Assembly: GCF_900601905.1 (NCBI RefSeq)
Contig: NZ_UWFA01000380.1
Location: 219,911 to 283,910, forward strand
Length of the DNA: 64,000 nt
Reading direction: 5' to 3'
Source of the DNA: Pseudomonas viridiflava
Lineage (GTDB): Bacteria > Pseudomonadota > Gammaproteobacteria > Pseudomonadales > Pseudomonadaceae
A program made the translations under genes and the position numbers. Shown piece by piece: positions 43,200-51,102 of this stretch. Below the pieces are notes generated by a model. It saw nothing but the letters and a program-made list of their open reading frames with translations, did not search any database and was not told where the DNA came from. The first letter of the stretch is position 1. Each line of letters starts with the position of its first letter.

Positions 43200-44240
43200 T
43201 CAGGCGCGGGCAGGCTGCGTCTTGGCGTGGCGATTGTTGAGGCGTTTGCCCAGTTGGATAAAAGGCGTTTCGATGAAGCGAAAGCACAAGTGCGCGATGG
43301 CCAGTGTCAGCAGGGTCGCCAGCAGTGCGTGGTACAGCGGTGCGACGTGCACACCTTTGAGCAACAGGTTGCCGAGCAGCAGCATCGAGGGGTGCAGCAG
43401 ATACAGCGAGTAGCTGATGCTGCCGAGCCACACCAGCCCTGGATGCCTGAGCCGAACGACGCCGGTGAGCAGCACGAAGCTGAGAATCGCTGCGCCGTAA
43501 GTGAACAGATAGCGCGCGCCGGTTTCTCCGTTACCCATGTCCTGGTTGTAGCCCAGCAACAGGGTGGGTGGCAGCAATACGCCATACGCGCCCACGATCA
43601 GGATCAGGCTGCGCGTCAATGCGCGGCTGTGTTCACCCAGAAGCCATTGGCGCCAGAGCGAACCGAAAAACATCAACGACAGCGCCAATGGCAAGGCCAC
43701 GGGCAATTTGCGCTCGGTCAGATCGCGCAGCACCGCCAGCGCCAGGCCCAGCAGCAGCATGCCCAGGGCGCAGCGGGTGCGAGTGGCCAGGTCGTAGAGT
43801 CTGCCGGTGAAAAACAAGAGCAGGCACAGTGCGTAGAAAACCAGCTCAATGAACAGCGTCCAGTACAGACCGATGACATCATCGAAACCCAGCAGCGCCT
43901 GCAGCATGGTCGCATTGGCCATCACCTGCGCCCAGGGTGGGAAAAACCCTCCGCTCAGGTGCAGCATCGTCAGGTACAGCAGCAGGGACAGCCAGTACGC
44001 GGGGTAAAGCCGCAGGATGCGCGAAATGACAAACCGCCGTGGGCCGTCGGTGACTGGACGCAGGCTGAACGGGATGACCACGCCACTGATCATGAAAAAC
44101 CACAGGACCCCGAGCTTGCCGATGTCCAGCAGCTCGCGAAATAACCAGACATCGCCTAGCAGCGGTGCGTACACATGGGTAAAAACCACCATCAAGGCTG
44201 CAATGCCGCGCAGGGCGTCCAGATAGTCCAGCCGCTTCAT
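43200..44240 (-). CDS. Acyltransferase 3 family membrane protein
   Basis: A 346-residue protein with about ten membrane helices. The N-terminal RLDYLDALRGIAALMVVFTH motif (with the active-site histidine) is that of acyltransferase family 3 enzymes. It probably adds an acetyl or similar group to the polysaccharide. The start is an ATG at 44240 behind GAGG; the frame also has a GTG at 44246. Ten bases separate it from the preceding GT4 gene. Confidence 0.9.
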   Translation of the reverse strand: MKRLDYLDALRGIAALMVVFTHVYAPLLGDVWLFRELLDIGKLGVLWFFMISGVVIPFSLRPVTDGPRRFVISRILRLYPAYWLSLLLYLTMLHLSGGFFPPWAQVMANATMLQALLGFDDVIGLYWTLFIELVFYALCLLLFFTGRLYDLATRTRCALGMLLLGLALAVLRDLTERKLPVALPLALSLMFFGSLWRQWLLGEHSRALTRSLILIVGAYGVLLPPTLLLGYNQDMGNGETGARYLFTYGAAILSFVLLTGVVRLRHPGLVWLGSISYSLYLLHPSMLLLGNLLLKGVHVAPLYHALLATLLTLAIAHLCFRFIETPFIQLGKRLNNRHAKTQPARA

Positions 44241-44249
44241 GACCACGCC

Positions 44250-45359
44250 TCACCCCTTGTCCGTGGATGATCCGGCGACGGAGTGTCGTCGTTCCGGGAC
44301 ACCTTTGTGGCTCGACAACGCGTCGATACGTTGCGAGACACGTAGCGCCGAATCGTCCCAGCAAAACCGTTCCACGTTGTTCAAACCCCGGCGGCGCAAG
44401 GCTCTGCGCAGTGGCATGTCGCTAAGGATGCGCTGCATGGCTGCGGCAATGTGCGCCACATCCAATGGGTCGAAATACAGCGCGCTGGCTTGCAGCACTT
44501 CCGGAATCGACGCCGCGTTGGCGGCCAGCACCGGGCAGCCGCAGGCCTGAGCTTCGAGTGGGGGAATACCGAACCCTTCGTACAACGACGGGAATACAAA
44601 CGCCGTAGCGCCCTGGTATTGCTCGATCAGTTCGGCATCGTTCAGGCGCCCGAGGAAGCGAATGCGTGGGTCACGACAGGCCAGATGCTGCAACTGCGGA
44701 TCGGCAAAGATTTCACTGGCCGCGCCGACGATATGCAGTTGCAGGTCGTCATGATCACGCAGGGTCAGGAATGCCTGGATCATGCGGTTGAAGTTCTTGT
44801 GCGCGCTGGGCGATGAGACGGCCAGCAGGTAGGGCGTGCTGGCGTCGGTGGACGCGGGTTTGAACGCCTCGCTTACCGCGTTGGGTACGACAAAAATGCG
44901 CTTGGTCGGGAACCCGTAGAAAGACGAAATCTCCCCTCTGGAAAAACTGCTCACGGTCAGCAGTGCCTTGACCCGTCGCAACAGGATGGGCGTAAGGGTC
45001 CGATAGACGGCGCGGAACGCCAGCGAATAACTTTGTGGATAGCGCACATAGTTGATGTCGTGGTGGGTTGCGATCTGGTTGCCGTAAAGCACCGGCGCAG
45101 TGCTGCATAGCGAAACCAGCAAAGGGCTGCCCTGGCGCAGCAGATAGAGCGGCAGATCAATCTGCTCCCAGAGATGACCGGTGTTGCGGCCGATGATTTG
45201 CACGTCCAGGTCCTTGGCACTCTCGTGCATCCTGACGTCATGCGGGGCAACGAACACAACGTCGTTGCGCAGGCGTTTGAGCGCCAGGCAGATCTGTTGC
45301 GCAAAACGCTGAACTCCACGTATTTCCTGAGTCAGAAAGCGGGCGTTGATCACGATCAT
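44250..45359 (-). CDS. Glycosyltransferase, GT4 family
   Basis: A 369-residue GT-B enzyme. YLLAVSSPSAHKNFNRMIQA and the EX7E motif YEGFGIPPLEAQACGCPVLA are clear. The N-terminal MIVINARFLTQEIRGVQRFA is like mannosyl- and rhamnosyltransferases of polysaccharide loci. The start at 45359 is chosen because the 16 codons upstream have no similarity in style and AAGGAC lies near. A four-unit REPIN array separates it from the upstream glycosidase gene. Confidence 0.9.
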   Translation of the reverse strand: MIVINARFLTQEIRGVQRFAQQICLALKRLRNDVVFVAPHDVRMHESAKDLDVQIIGRNTGHLWEQIDLPLYLLRQGSPLLVSLCSTAPVLYGNQIATHHDINYVRYPQSYSLAFRAVYRTLTPILLRRVKALLTVSSFSRGEISSFYGFPTKRIFVVPNAVSEAFKPASTDASTPYLLAVSSPSAHKNFNRMIQAFLTLRDHDDLQLHIVGAASEIFADPQLQHLACRDPRIRFLGRLNDAELIEQYQGATAFVFPSLYEGFGIPPLEAQACGCPVLAANAASIPEVLQASALYFDPLDVAHIAAAMQRILSDMPLRRALRRRGLNNVERFCWDDSALRVSQRIDALSSHKGVPERRHSVAGSSTDKG

Positions 45360-45411
45360 GGGACGGCGTCCTTGCGCTGGGTTTGGGTGGTAGTTCAGGT
45401 TCAACAATATC

Positions 45412-45816
45412 TGTGGGAGCGTGCTTGCCCGCGATACAGGCGCTTCGGTTCAGCAGGCATACCGCGTCATCTCTCTTGGCGAGCAAGCACCGCTCGCAAA
45501 GGCGATCACCGAACCCTGTGGGAGCGAGGCTTGCCCGCGATACAGCCACCTCGGTCTAGCAGGCATACCGCGTCATCTCTCTTGGCGAGCAAGCACCGCT
45601 CGCAAAGGCGATCACCGAACCCTGTGGGAGCGAGGCTTGCCCGCGATACATGCACCTCGGTCTAGCAGGCGTACCGCGTCGTCATTCTTCGCGAGCAAGC
45701 ACCACTCGCAAAGGCGATCACCGAACCCTGTGGGAGCGAGGCTTGCCCGCGATACAGCCACCTCGGTCTAGCAGGCGTACCGCGTCGTCGTTCTTCGCGA
45801 GCAAACTCGCTCCCAC
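45412..45816. repeat. Four-unit head-to-tail REPIN array inside the exopolysaccharide operon
   Basis: Units begin with TGTGGGAGC at 45412, 45517, 45623 and 45729, giving 105-106-base steps. Units 1-3 end in a shared tail (CGCAAAGGCGATCACCGAAC) and the last is a normal 88-bp doublet ending GCTCCCAC. Middle units are nearly identical. The array fills most of the 483-base gap between two operon genes. It is not a CRISPR: the unit is the REP doublet itself. Confidence 0.9.
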
Positions 45817-45842
45817 GGATCTCTGTGATCCAGTCCGGTAAT

Positions 45843-47156
45843 TCACTGCGCAAACAGCGGCGGCTTGGTGCCCAGGCGGATAATCCTGGGAAATTCATTG
45901 ACCGATATCTGCGCCGAACAACGACTGTCGTTGCAGTTCCAGGCAATCCCGGTATCGATCTCGCCACGCTGGGGCTGGCCGCTGTCGATCATCAACACAT
46001 TGCCCGGCTGCACGCTGCTGGCATCGACCTGTATCGAACGCGGCAGGCCGGTGGTCCAGGCCACCAGGATCTGTTCCGAGCCTTTGGCGAAGCGCAGCAG
46101 ATACGTGGTATCCAGTTCGCGGCTTTTTTCAGGGTCATAGCGGTATTCATGCAGGATCGGGCTGATGGCTTTGAGCGTCAGGTAAGCTGGCTTCACCGAC
46201 AGGTCCTGGTGGAGCAGGCCAAAGTTCTGTTCCGGGTCCCGCGGGTCGCTGCCATCATTGAGCAAGTCGTACCACCACAGGCCTTTGATGTCCGGCAGGG
46301 TCTGCGCCAGAAAATAACTGCGGGCCAGATAGGCCGCCTGGGTCTGTTCGCTGATGCCACATTTGCCCTGGTTACTGGGCCAGCCCATTTCCGTCAGGTA
46401 CAGCGGAACCGGTCGGGCGGCCAGCGCCCTGAGGTCGGCGTTGACCCAGCGTAACCAGGAAATCCAGCGCTCTGGCGTATGCCGTTCTTCATGGCGGCAA
46501 TGCACATAAGGGTGCAGTGACAAGCCATCCACATGGTTGAGCAGGCCTGCCTCGATCAACCGGTCCGCGAAGCCCAGATCCATGCCCTGACTGGTCACGG
46601 CACCGGCGAGGATCGTCGGTGGTTTTTGCTGTTGTCGCAGCTTCAGGGCCGTCTCTTCGATGAGGTTGCTGTAGTCGCTGGCGAGCAGCGGATCCACCGG
46701 GTTTTCCTTGTCCCACTCATTCCAGATTTCGTAAAAATCGACACTGCCCGCCAGCGCCTTGCTGACGAAACCGGCGTAATCGCCGAATGCCTGCTTGATC
46801 GGCGGATAGCGCGGTTTGGTGTAGTTGCCGTAGTTCGGGTTGCCATAGCCCAGCACCAGCAAAGGCCGCAATCGATGTTCCCGGGCCTTGCTCAAATAAG
46901 CTTGCCAGGCGGGGTCGATGCGCAACTGGCCGCGTCGCTGTTCGGCCGTTGACCAGTAGGCGTCGTCACGGACCGAATCCACACCGGCTTCTTCCAGCAG
47001 TTGCAAGGCCTTGGCCGAAGAGCTGCTCTTGTTCATCAAGTGAGTGTCGACGCCGATGATGAAGCGTTCATCGGCCATCGCCATGCAACTGAGCAGCAGG
47101 TTTAACAACAATAACGTGAGCGGATTTCGCAGCAGTGTCTGGGGCGGCTTTGACAT
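45843..47156 (-). CDS. PslG-like glycoside hydrolase
   Basis: A 437-residue glycosidase of the GH39-like TIM-barrel type. It starts with a signal peptide or signal anchor (LTLLLLNLLLSCMAMA). The acid/base glutamate lies in FYEIWNEWDKENP and the nucleophile glutamate in VPLYLTEMGWPSNQ. PslG of P. aeruginosa is the closest known analogue: a periplasmic or membrane-tethered endo-glycosidase acting on Psl during its export. Here it may trim or release the polymer made by this operon. The start at 47156 (MSKPPQ) gives the expected signal. Confidence 0.85.
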   Translation of the reverse strand: MSKPPQTLLRNPLTLLLLNLLLSCMAMADERFIIGVDTHLMNKSSSSAKALQLLEEAGVDSVRDDAYWSTAEQRRGQLRIDPAWQAYLSKAREHRLRPLLVLGYGNPNYGNYTKPRYPPIKQAFGDYAGFVSKALAGSVDFYEIWNEWDKENPVDPLLASDYSNLIEETALKLRQQQKPPTILAGAVTSQGMDLGFADRLIEAGLLNHVDGLSLHPYVHCRHEERHTPERWISWLRWVNADLRALAARPVPLYLTEMGWPSNQGKCGISEQTQAAYLARSYFLAQTLPDIKGLWWYDLLNDGSDPRDPEQNFGLLHQDLSVKPAYLTLKAISPILHEYRYDPEKSRELDTTYLLRFAKGSEQILVAWTTGLPRSIQVDASSVQPGNVLMIDSGQPQRGEIDTGIAWNCNDSRCSAQISVNEFPRIIRLGTKPPLFAQ

Positions 47157-47203
47157 GTCTGGTCTCAATGAAGAGGCACGGTCCGGAATGCCAAGGGGTT
47201 GCC

Positions 47204-48460
47204 CTAGGCGGGGCGTGACAGCGAAAGCTCGTTCTGGGGCACAACCCCGTCCAGTAAGGTTTGTACGAAAATGACTTCGTAGCTGTCGAGCATCAGGTCC
47301 AGGTCCGTCAACGATGCAACACTGACACGGGCCTGGGCGCTCAGACGCGCCAGCAACGCGGGCTGCTGATGCAATTTGAGCATTGCCACGCCCAGAGAGT
47401 CCGGATCGTCGGGGCAGCACAGCAAACCGTTGAGCTGATCCTGAATGATCTCGGGAAGCCCTCCCATACGGCTGGCGATCACCGGTTTCGAATAGGCGCA
47501 GGCTTCAACGGCAACCATGCCGAACGCCTCGCTCCAGATCGACGGGACGATCGCCACGTCGATCTGCCTGTAAAACTGTTCCGGTGAGCGGTAGCCGACA
47601 AAGCTCACCCGTGGCGAGGTGACCATGGCCTTGAAGCGCGCCTCATCATCGAGCTGCCCGCGCCCCGCGATCTGCAACGTGGCATCAATCGGTAGCCGTT
47701 GGAATTGCTCGATCAGCCAGCGCAGGCCTTTGGGCTCGGACAGGGTGCCCATGTAGCCAAAACGCAGTGGCGCCGGGTTGGCGTCCGACGCGGCCGGTTT
47801 GGCAGCGACCGGTTGCGCAGTCCCGATGCCGGGGGCCGGGCTGGCGTTATGCACCACGTAGTTGCGAGCGCCCTTGAAGTAACCTCGGGCCTGCAGGGTG
47901 TCGAGCATGAAGCGACTGACGCCGACCACGGTTTTGACCTGGGCCGAGCGTTGATCATGGCCACGACGAAAGCGTTCGCAGCGGCCACATTGCTGCTGGC
48001 AACTCCGGCCTTTGCTGAACATGGTGCTGCTCGGGCACAGCAGATAAAGGTCGTGCAGCACCTGAACGATCGGCAGCCCGGCGGCGGTGATCTCGTCCCA
48101 GGCCGAGACCGACCAGCCACTGAGGTTGTGGCACACCACCAGGTCTGGCTTCTCCAGTTCGATCACACGTTTTACGTAGTCACGCATGGCGGCGTTGTAG
48201 CGGTCGCGCAGGTGCCAGCCCAATCGTGCCAGACGGCCCGGGCGCTGGGCCGAGAAGTGCCAATAGAAATTGCGCAGGCCGGCGCGATAGACCTTGACCT
48301 GATTGACGCATTCAACGTGCAGGCCCGGTTCGGCGCCGGTAGCCAGTACCGCCACTTGATAGCCGCGATGCTGCAAACCTTCGACCGTGCGCTGCAGGAT
48401 GATTTCTGCACCGCCACCGATGTTCGGGGCGTACAGGCTATTGATGAACAGGGCCCTCAT
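47204..48460 (-). CDS. Glycosyltransferase, GT4 family, with cysteine cluster
   Basis: A 418-residue GT-B enzyme. FINSLYAPNIGGGAEIILQR opens it, and the C-terminal half has GYMGTLSEPKGLRWLIEQF and the EX7E-like SEAFGMVAVEACAYSKPVIA. Residues 136-161 (HDLYLLCPSST, then C154, C158, C161) form a Cys cluster found in some GT4 enzymes, perhaps a zinc site. Its start overlaps the stop of the upstream GT2 gene by 4 bases. Confidence 0.88.
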   Translation of the reverse strand: MRALFINSLYAPNIGGGAEIILQRTVEGLQHRGYQVAVLATGAEPGLHVECVNQVKVYRAGLRNFYWHFSAQRPGRLARLGWHLRDRYNAAMRDYVKRVIELEKPDLVVCHNLSGWSVSAWDEITAAGLPIVQVLHDLYLLCPSSTMFSKGRSCQQQCGRCERFRRGHDQRSAQVKTVVGVSRFMLDTLQARGYFKGARNYVVHNASPAPGIGTAQPVAAKPAASDANPAPLRFGYMGTLSEPKGLRWLIEQFQRLPIDATLQIAGRGQLDDEARFKAMVTSPRVSFVGYRSPEQFYRQIDVAIVPSIWSEAFGMVAVEACAYSKPVIASRMGGLPEIIQDQLNGLLCCPDDPDSLGVAMLKLHQQPALLARLSAQARVSVASLTDLDLMLDSYEVIFVQTLLDGVVPQNELSLSRPA

Positions 48461-49458
48461 AGCGGATACGACTTGTGCAGGCCCAACACACCGGATTCGC
48501 CGTCCGCGATGGCTTGCTCGATCAGCCCCAGGCGTTGTTCGGCCCCCCGGCGTTTGGCGATCAGGCGCAGCAGGCGGAAGAACACCCAGCGGTTGAAGCT
48601 GTAGAGCAGTGCCGACGAGGCCCAGACATTCTTGTCGAACCAGGCCTGGTTACGGGCGCCGTAATAGGCCCTTAGGTCCGAGCCGCCAAGCAGGAAGCTT
48701 TCGTAGATGTTGCTGGTCCGCGCCTTGATGTTCCATGAGTCCTCCAGATCGTCGAGCAAGGCTTCAGGGATCAGGAAAATCCGCCCGCCACCGGCGGTGA
48801 TCCGCCAGGTGTATTCGCTGTCGTCGGCGTAGAGCATCAGGGCGTCAAGGGGCAGGCCGATGCGTTGATATAAGCTGCGATGCGCCAGCAGTCCGCCATA
48901 GGTGGCGAATGGCAATTGCACGCTGGGAATGGTTTTGTACTTGCCCTGGGGTTGGCCCCATGGCAAACGACGCCAGATCTTGTAAGGCAACTGCGCCACG
49001 TGAAAGCCGAAAAAGCTCGAACGGCGCTGGATGGCAAAACGCTTGGGCACCCCGGCGGCAATGTCTGCCTGATGGGTCGGCCGGAAACCGAGTACGGCGG
49101 CCTTGTCCGGACCATCAATGGCCTGACGTTCGCGCAGATGCTTGTGCAGCGTCGCGATGGCGTTGATGGTCGGCGCGTTGTCGTCGTCCATCAGCCAGAT
49201 ATATTCGGCCCCGGCATCGAGTGCCGCCTTGATCCCTACTGAATAGCCCTTGGCCGAGCCGGTGTTGCTGTCCAGATAGATGACCTCGACCTGTCCTGGC
49301 CAGGTAGTGCACAAGATTTCCAGAGGGGCGGTGGAGGCGTTGCTGACGATGATCACCCGGTCGATCAGCGGGCTTTCCAGCGAGCGGCTGACCAGGGTGT
49401 GCAGGTAGTTGAAACGGTCACCATAGGTGAGCGTCACCAGCGTTGTGAGTTGCGTCAT
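48457..49458 (-). CDS. Glycosyltransferase, GT2 family (rhamnosyl- or galactofuranosyl-type)
   Basis: A 333-residue GT-A enzyme. LVTLTYGDRFNYLHTLV starts it; the metal-binding motif is YIWLMDDDNAP and the acceptor region holds LMLYADDSEYTWRI. This DDDN/DDSE pair is typical of the GlfT2/rhamnosyltransferase branch. The start at 49458 (MTQL) is preferred to an ATG 78 bases upstream that has no homologous look. It follows rfaH across a 274-base gap filled by a repeat element. Confidence 0.87.
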   Translation of the reverse strand: MTQLTTLVTLTYGDRFNYLHTLVSRSLESPLIDRVIIVSNASTAPLEILCTTWPGQVEVIYLDSNTGSAKGYSVGIKAALDAGAEYIWLMDDDNAPTINAIATLHKHLRERQAIDGPDKAAVLGFRPTHQADIAAGVPKRFAIQRRSSFFGFHVAQLPYKIWRRLPWGQPQGKYKTIPSVQLPFATYGGLLAHRSLYQRIGLPLDALMLYADDSEYTWRITAGGGRIFLIPEALLDDLEDSWNIKARTSNIYESFLLGGSDLRAYYGARNQAWFDKNVWASSALLYSFNRWVFFRLLRLIAKRRGAEQRLGLIEQAIADGESGVLGLHKSYPL

Positions 49459-49523
49459 GGTGAGGTTCCGGTTTTGAAACAAGGATGTTTGGAGGGGCGG
49501 TGTTCTGTAGGGGGCGGTAGGCA

Positions 49524-49713
49524 TGGGTATCTGCACAGTTTGTGTACATAGCCATTGCTGCGGTAACGGCTGCTATTGGTTGCGCCCTTACGGCCCTCAC
49601 TTTTGGGGCGTTTGCCAAAAGTGACCCGCTGTAAGAGCGGAACCCTAAGTAGCCGTTACCTGGCTAATGGATATGTACACAAAACCATCTATAGAAAAAT
49701 ATGTAGATACCCA
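49524..49713. repeat. Nested inverted-repeat element, about 190 bp
   Basis: Outer arms TGGGTATCTGCA (49524-49535) and TGTAGATACCCA (49702-49713) enclose inner arms that start TTTGTGTACATA (49539) and end TATGTACACAAA (49683), with GGTAACGGCTGCT and AGTAGCCGTTACC further in and a TCACTTTTGG/CCAAAAGTGA hairpin at the centre. The halves resemble the start of a long intergenic repeat that is common in Pseudomonas, joined head to head. It lies within the operon, just beyond rfaH. Confidence 0.75.
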
Positions 49714-49732
49714 CACAAACCCAGAAGCTTAA

Positions 49733-50248
49733 TCAAACCCTGGCCTCCATCCGCAAAAGACTGCTGATCGGCAGCACCACTTTCTGCTCCCGCTGCAGCA
49801 GGTTAAGCAAAATCACCGCCCGTTCGGTGCCGTCCGCAGACACAAAAATCGCCTCGATGTCGCACAACCCACCCGCGTTGACCCGCACATGCTCGCCCTG
49901 CTTGAACGGCATAACGGCGGGCGCCGCGTGCAGCCGCTGGCGAATCTGCTCGATCAGCGTGTCCTGCACCGGCACAGGCGTACCGCCGAACGTCACGATC
50001 CTGGCCACGCCACGGGTCGAGCGAATCGGGTACCAGTTGTCATGCACCTGGTCCATGCGAATAAACAGATAGCCCGGGAACAACTCTTCTTCACTGGCGG
50101 CGCGCGGGCTGCGCTTTTTGCCGTCAGTGGCCTTCAGGGGCCGGTAGCACTCGAAATGCTGACGCTGCAAATGTTCCTGAGCGCGTGCTTCCTGACGCGG
50201 TTTGGTCTGGATCAAGTACCAGCGGGCAGGGCTGTCGGTCATGGGCAT
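49733..50248 (-). CDS. rfaH: Transcription antitermination protein RfaH
   Basis: A 171-residue NusG paralogue of the RfaH type. The N-terminal domain (WYLIQTKPRQEARAQEHLQR, then CYRPLK and ELFPGYLFIRM) binds RNA polymerase, and the C-terminal part (FKQGEHVRVNAGGLCDIEAI) is the KOW domain. RfaH loads at ops sequences in leader RNA regions and prevents Rho-dependent termination in long operons. Two ops elements are present in the leader of this same operon, so it probably acts on its own transcript. The start is at 50248 (MPMTDS) or 50242. Confidence 0.88.
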   Translation of the reverse strand: MPMTDSPARWYLIQTKPRQEARAQEHLQRQHFECYRPLKATDGKKRSPRAASEEELFPGYLFIRMDQVHDNWYPIRSTRGVARIVTFGGTPVPVQDTLIEQIRQRLHAAPAVMPFKQGEHVRVNAGGLCDIEAIFVSADGTERAVILLNLLQREQKVVLPISSLLRMEARV

Positions 50249-50252
50249 GGTT

Positions 50253-51053
50253 TCATTCCACTGCAAGGCGAGCGGGAAGGAGCGACACAACGTCGGCCTG
50301 ACGGGTCAGCGTCGCCAGCAGGTCGGCTTCGGTTGAAGGTGTGCCATCAGACACGCTGTAGCAGTCGAGCATGGCCTGCACCTGTTCGATGCAGTTGAAC
50401 ATCAGCACGTCGATAATCGACAGCTGCGGCACGAACGGCTGGCCGAACTGGCGGTACACCACGTCTTCCATCTTGAAGAAGCGCACCAGCAAGCCGTTGC
50501 GCGCGAAATGTTCGCGGTCGTACAGCTCCACACCGCCGATCGGGTTGAGGAACGTGGTGGCGGCAAACGTATGGGAGACGTTGATCACCCGGTCCTGCTT
50601 GTCCAGGCAGGATTTGAGCTTCAGATCCGAGCCCCGCAGGATCGGCGTGACGATATGCAGATAGGCGCACAGCTCTCGGATCGCGTGTTCGGTGTACAGC
50701 GCCAGATTCTGTTGCGGGAAACGGATCAGGCGCTCCAGCAGCGGCATCACCTGGGCGTAGTAAGGGGCCTTGCGATAGCTCTGGCAGATCAAGTTTATCA
50801 GCCGGTCTGCTTCTTCTTCGAAGGTGTCGGACAACTGACGCTGATTGATCGGCAGTTCGAAGTGATCGCGCTTGAGGGGAAAGGTGATCAGCTTGGCGTC
50901 ACCGTTCTGCAGGATCCGATTGCGATTGACCCACCCGGACCGGATGTATTGCAGGTCGTCGCCAAGGACGAAGACATCTGCTGCCGCGATGAGTTGGAAG
51001 TACCCCAGATAGGGGAAGAGATAGGGCTGCATCATTGCAATGGTCCTGGCCAT
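50253..51053 (-). CDS. WbqC-family protein
   Basis: A 266-residue soluble protein. The opening IAMMQPYLFPYLGYFQLIAA and WVNRNRIL followed by FPLK are the WbqC signature (also called WbmP-type). WbqC-like proteins recur in polysaccharide loci that make amino sugars, often beside a DegT aminotransferase as here, and are thought to modify the amino group; no reaction is proven for this one. AAGGAG lies 6 bases before the ATG at 51053. It is 4 bases upstream of rfaH. Confidence 0.88.
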   Translation of the reverse strand: MARTIAMMQPYLFPYLGYFQLIAAADVFVLGDDLQYIRSGWVNRNRILQNGDAKLITFPLKRDHFELPINQRQLSDTFEEEADRLINLICQSYRKAPYYAQVMPLLERLIRFPQQNLALYTEHAIRELCAYLHIVTPILRGSDLKLKSCLDKQDRVINVSHTFAATTFLNPIGGVELYDREHFARNGLLVRFFKMEDVVYRQFGQPFVPQLSIIDVLMFNCIEQVQAMLDCYSVSDGTPSTEADLLATLTRQADVVSLLPARLAVE

Positions 51054-51102
51054 ACGTAACTCCTTGAGTGTGTGAGCGAAGCGTGCCTTGTCGGTTGTCC
51101 GG

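Noticed and set aside
45412..45816. Regularly spaced repeats that might be taken for a CRISPR array
   Set aside because: The repeated unit is a whole REP doublet, the 'spacers' are nearly identical, and there are no cas genes.
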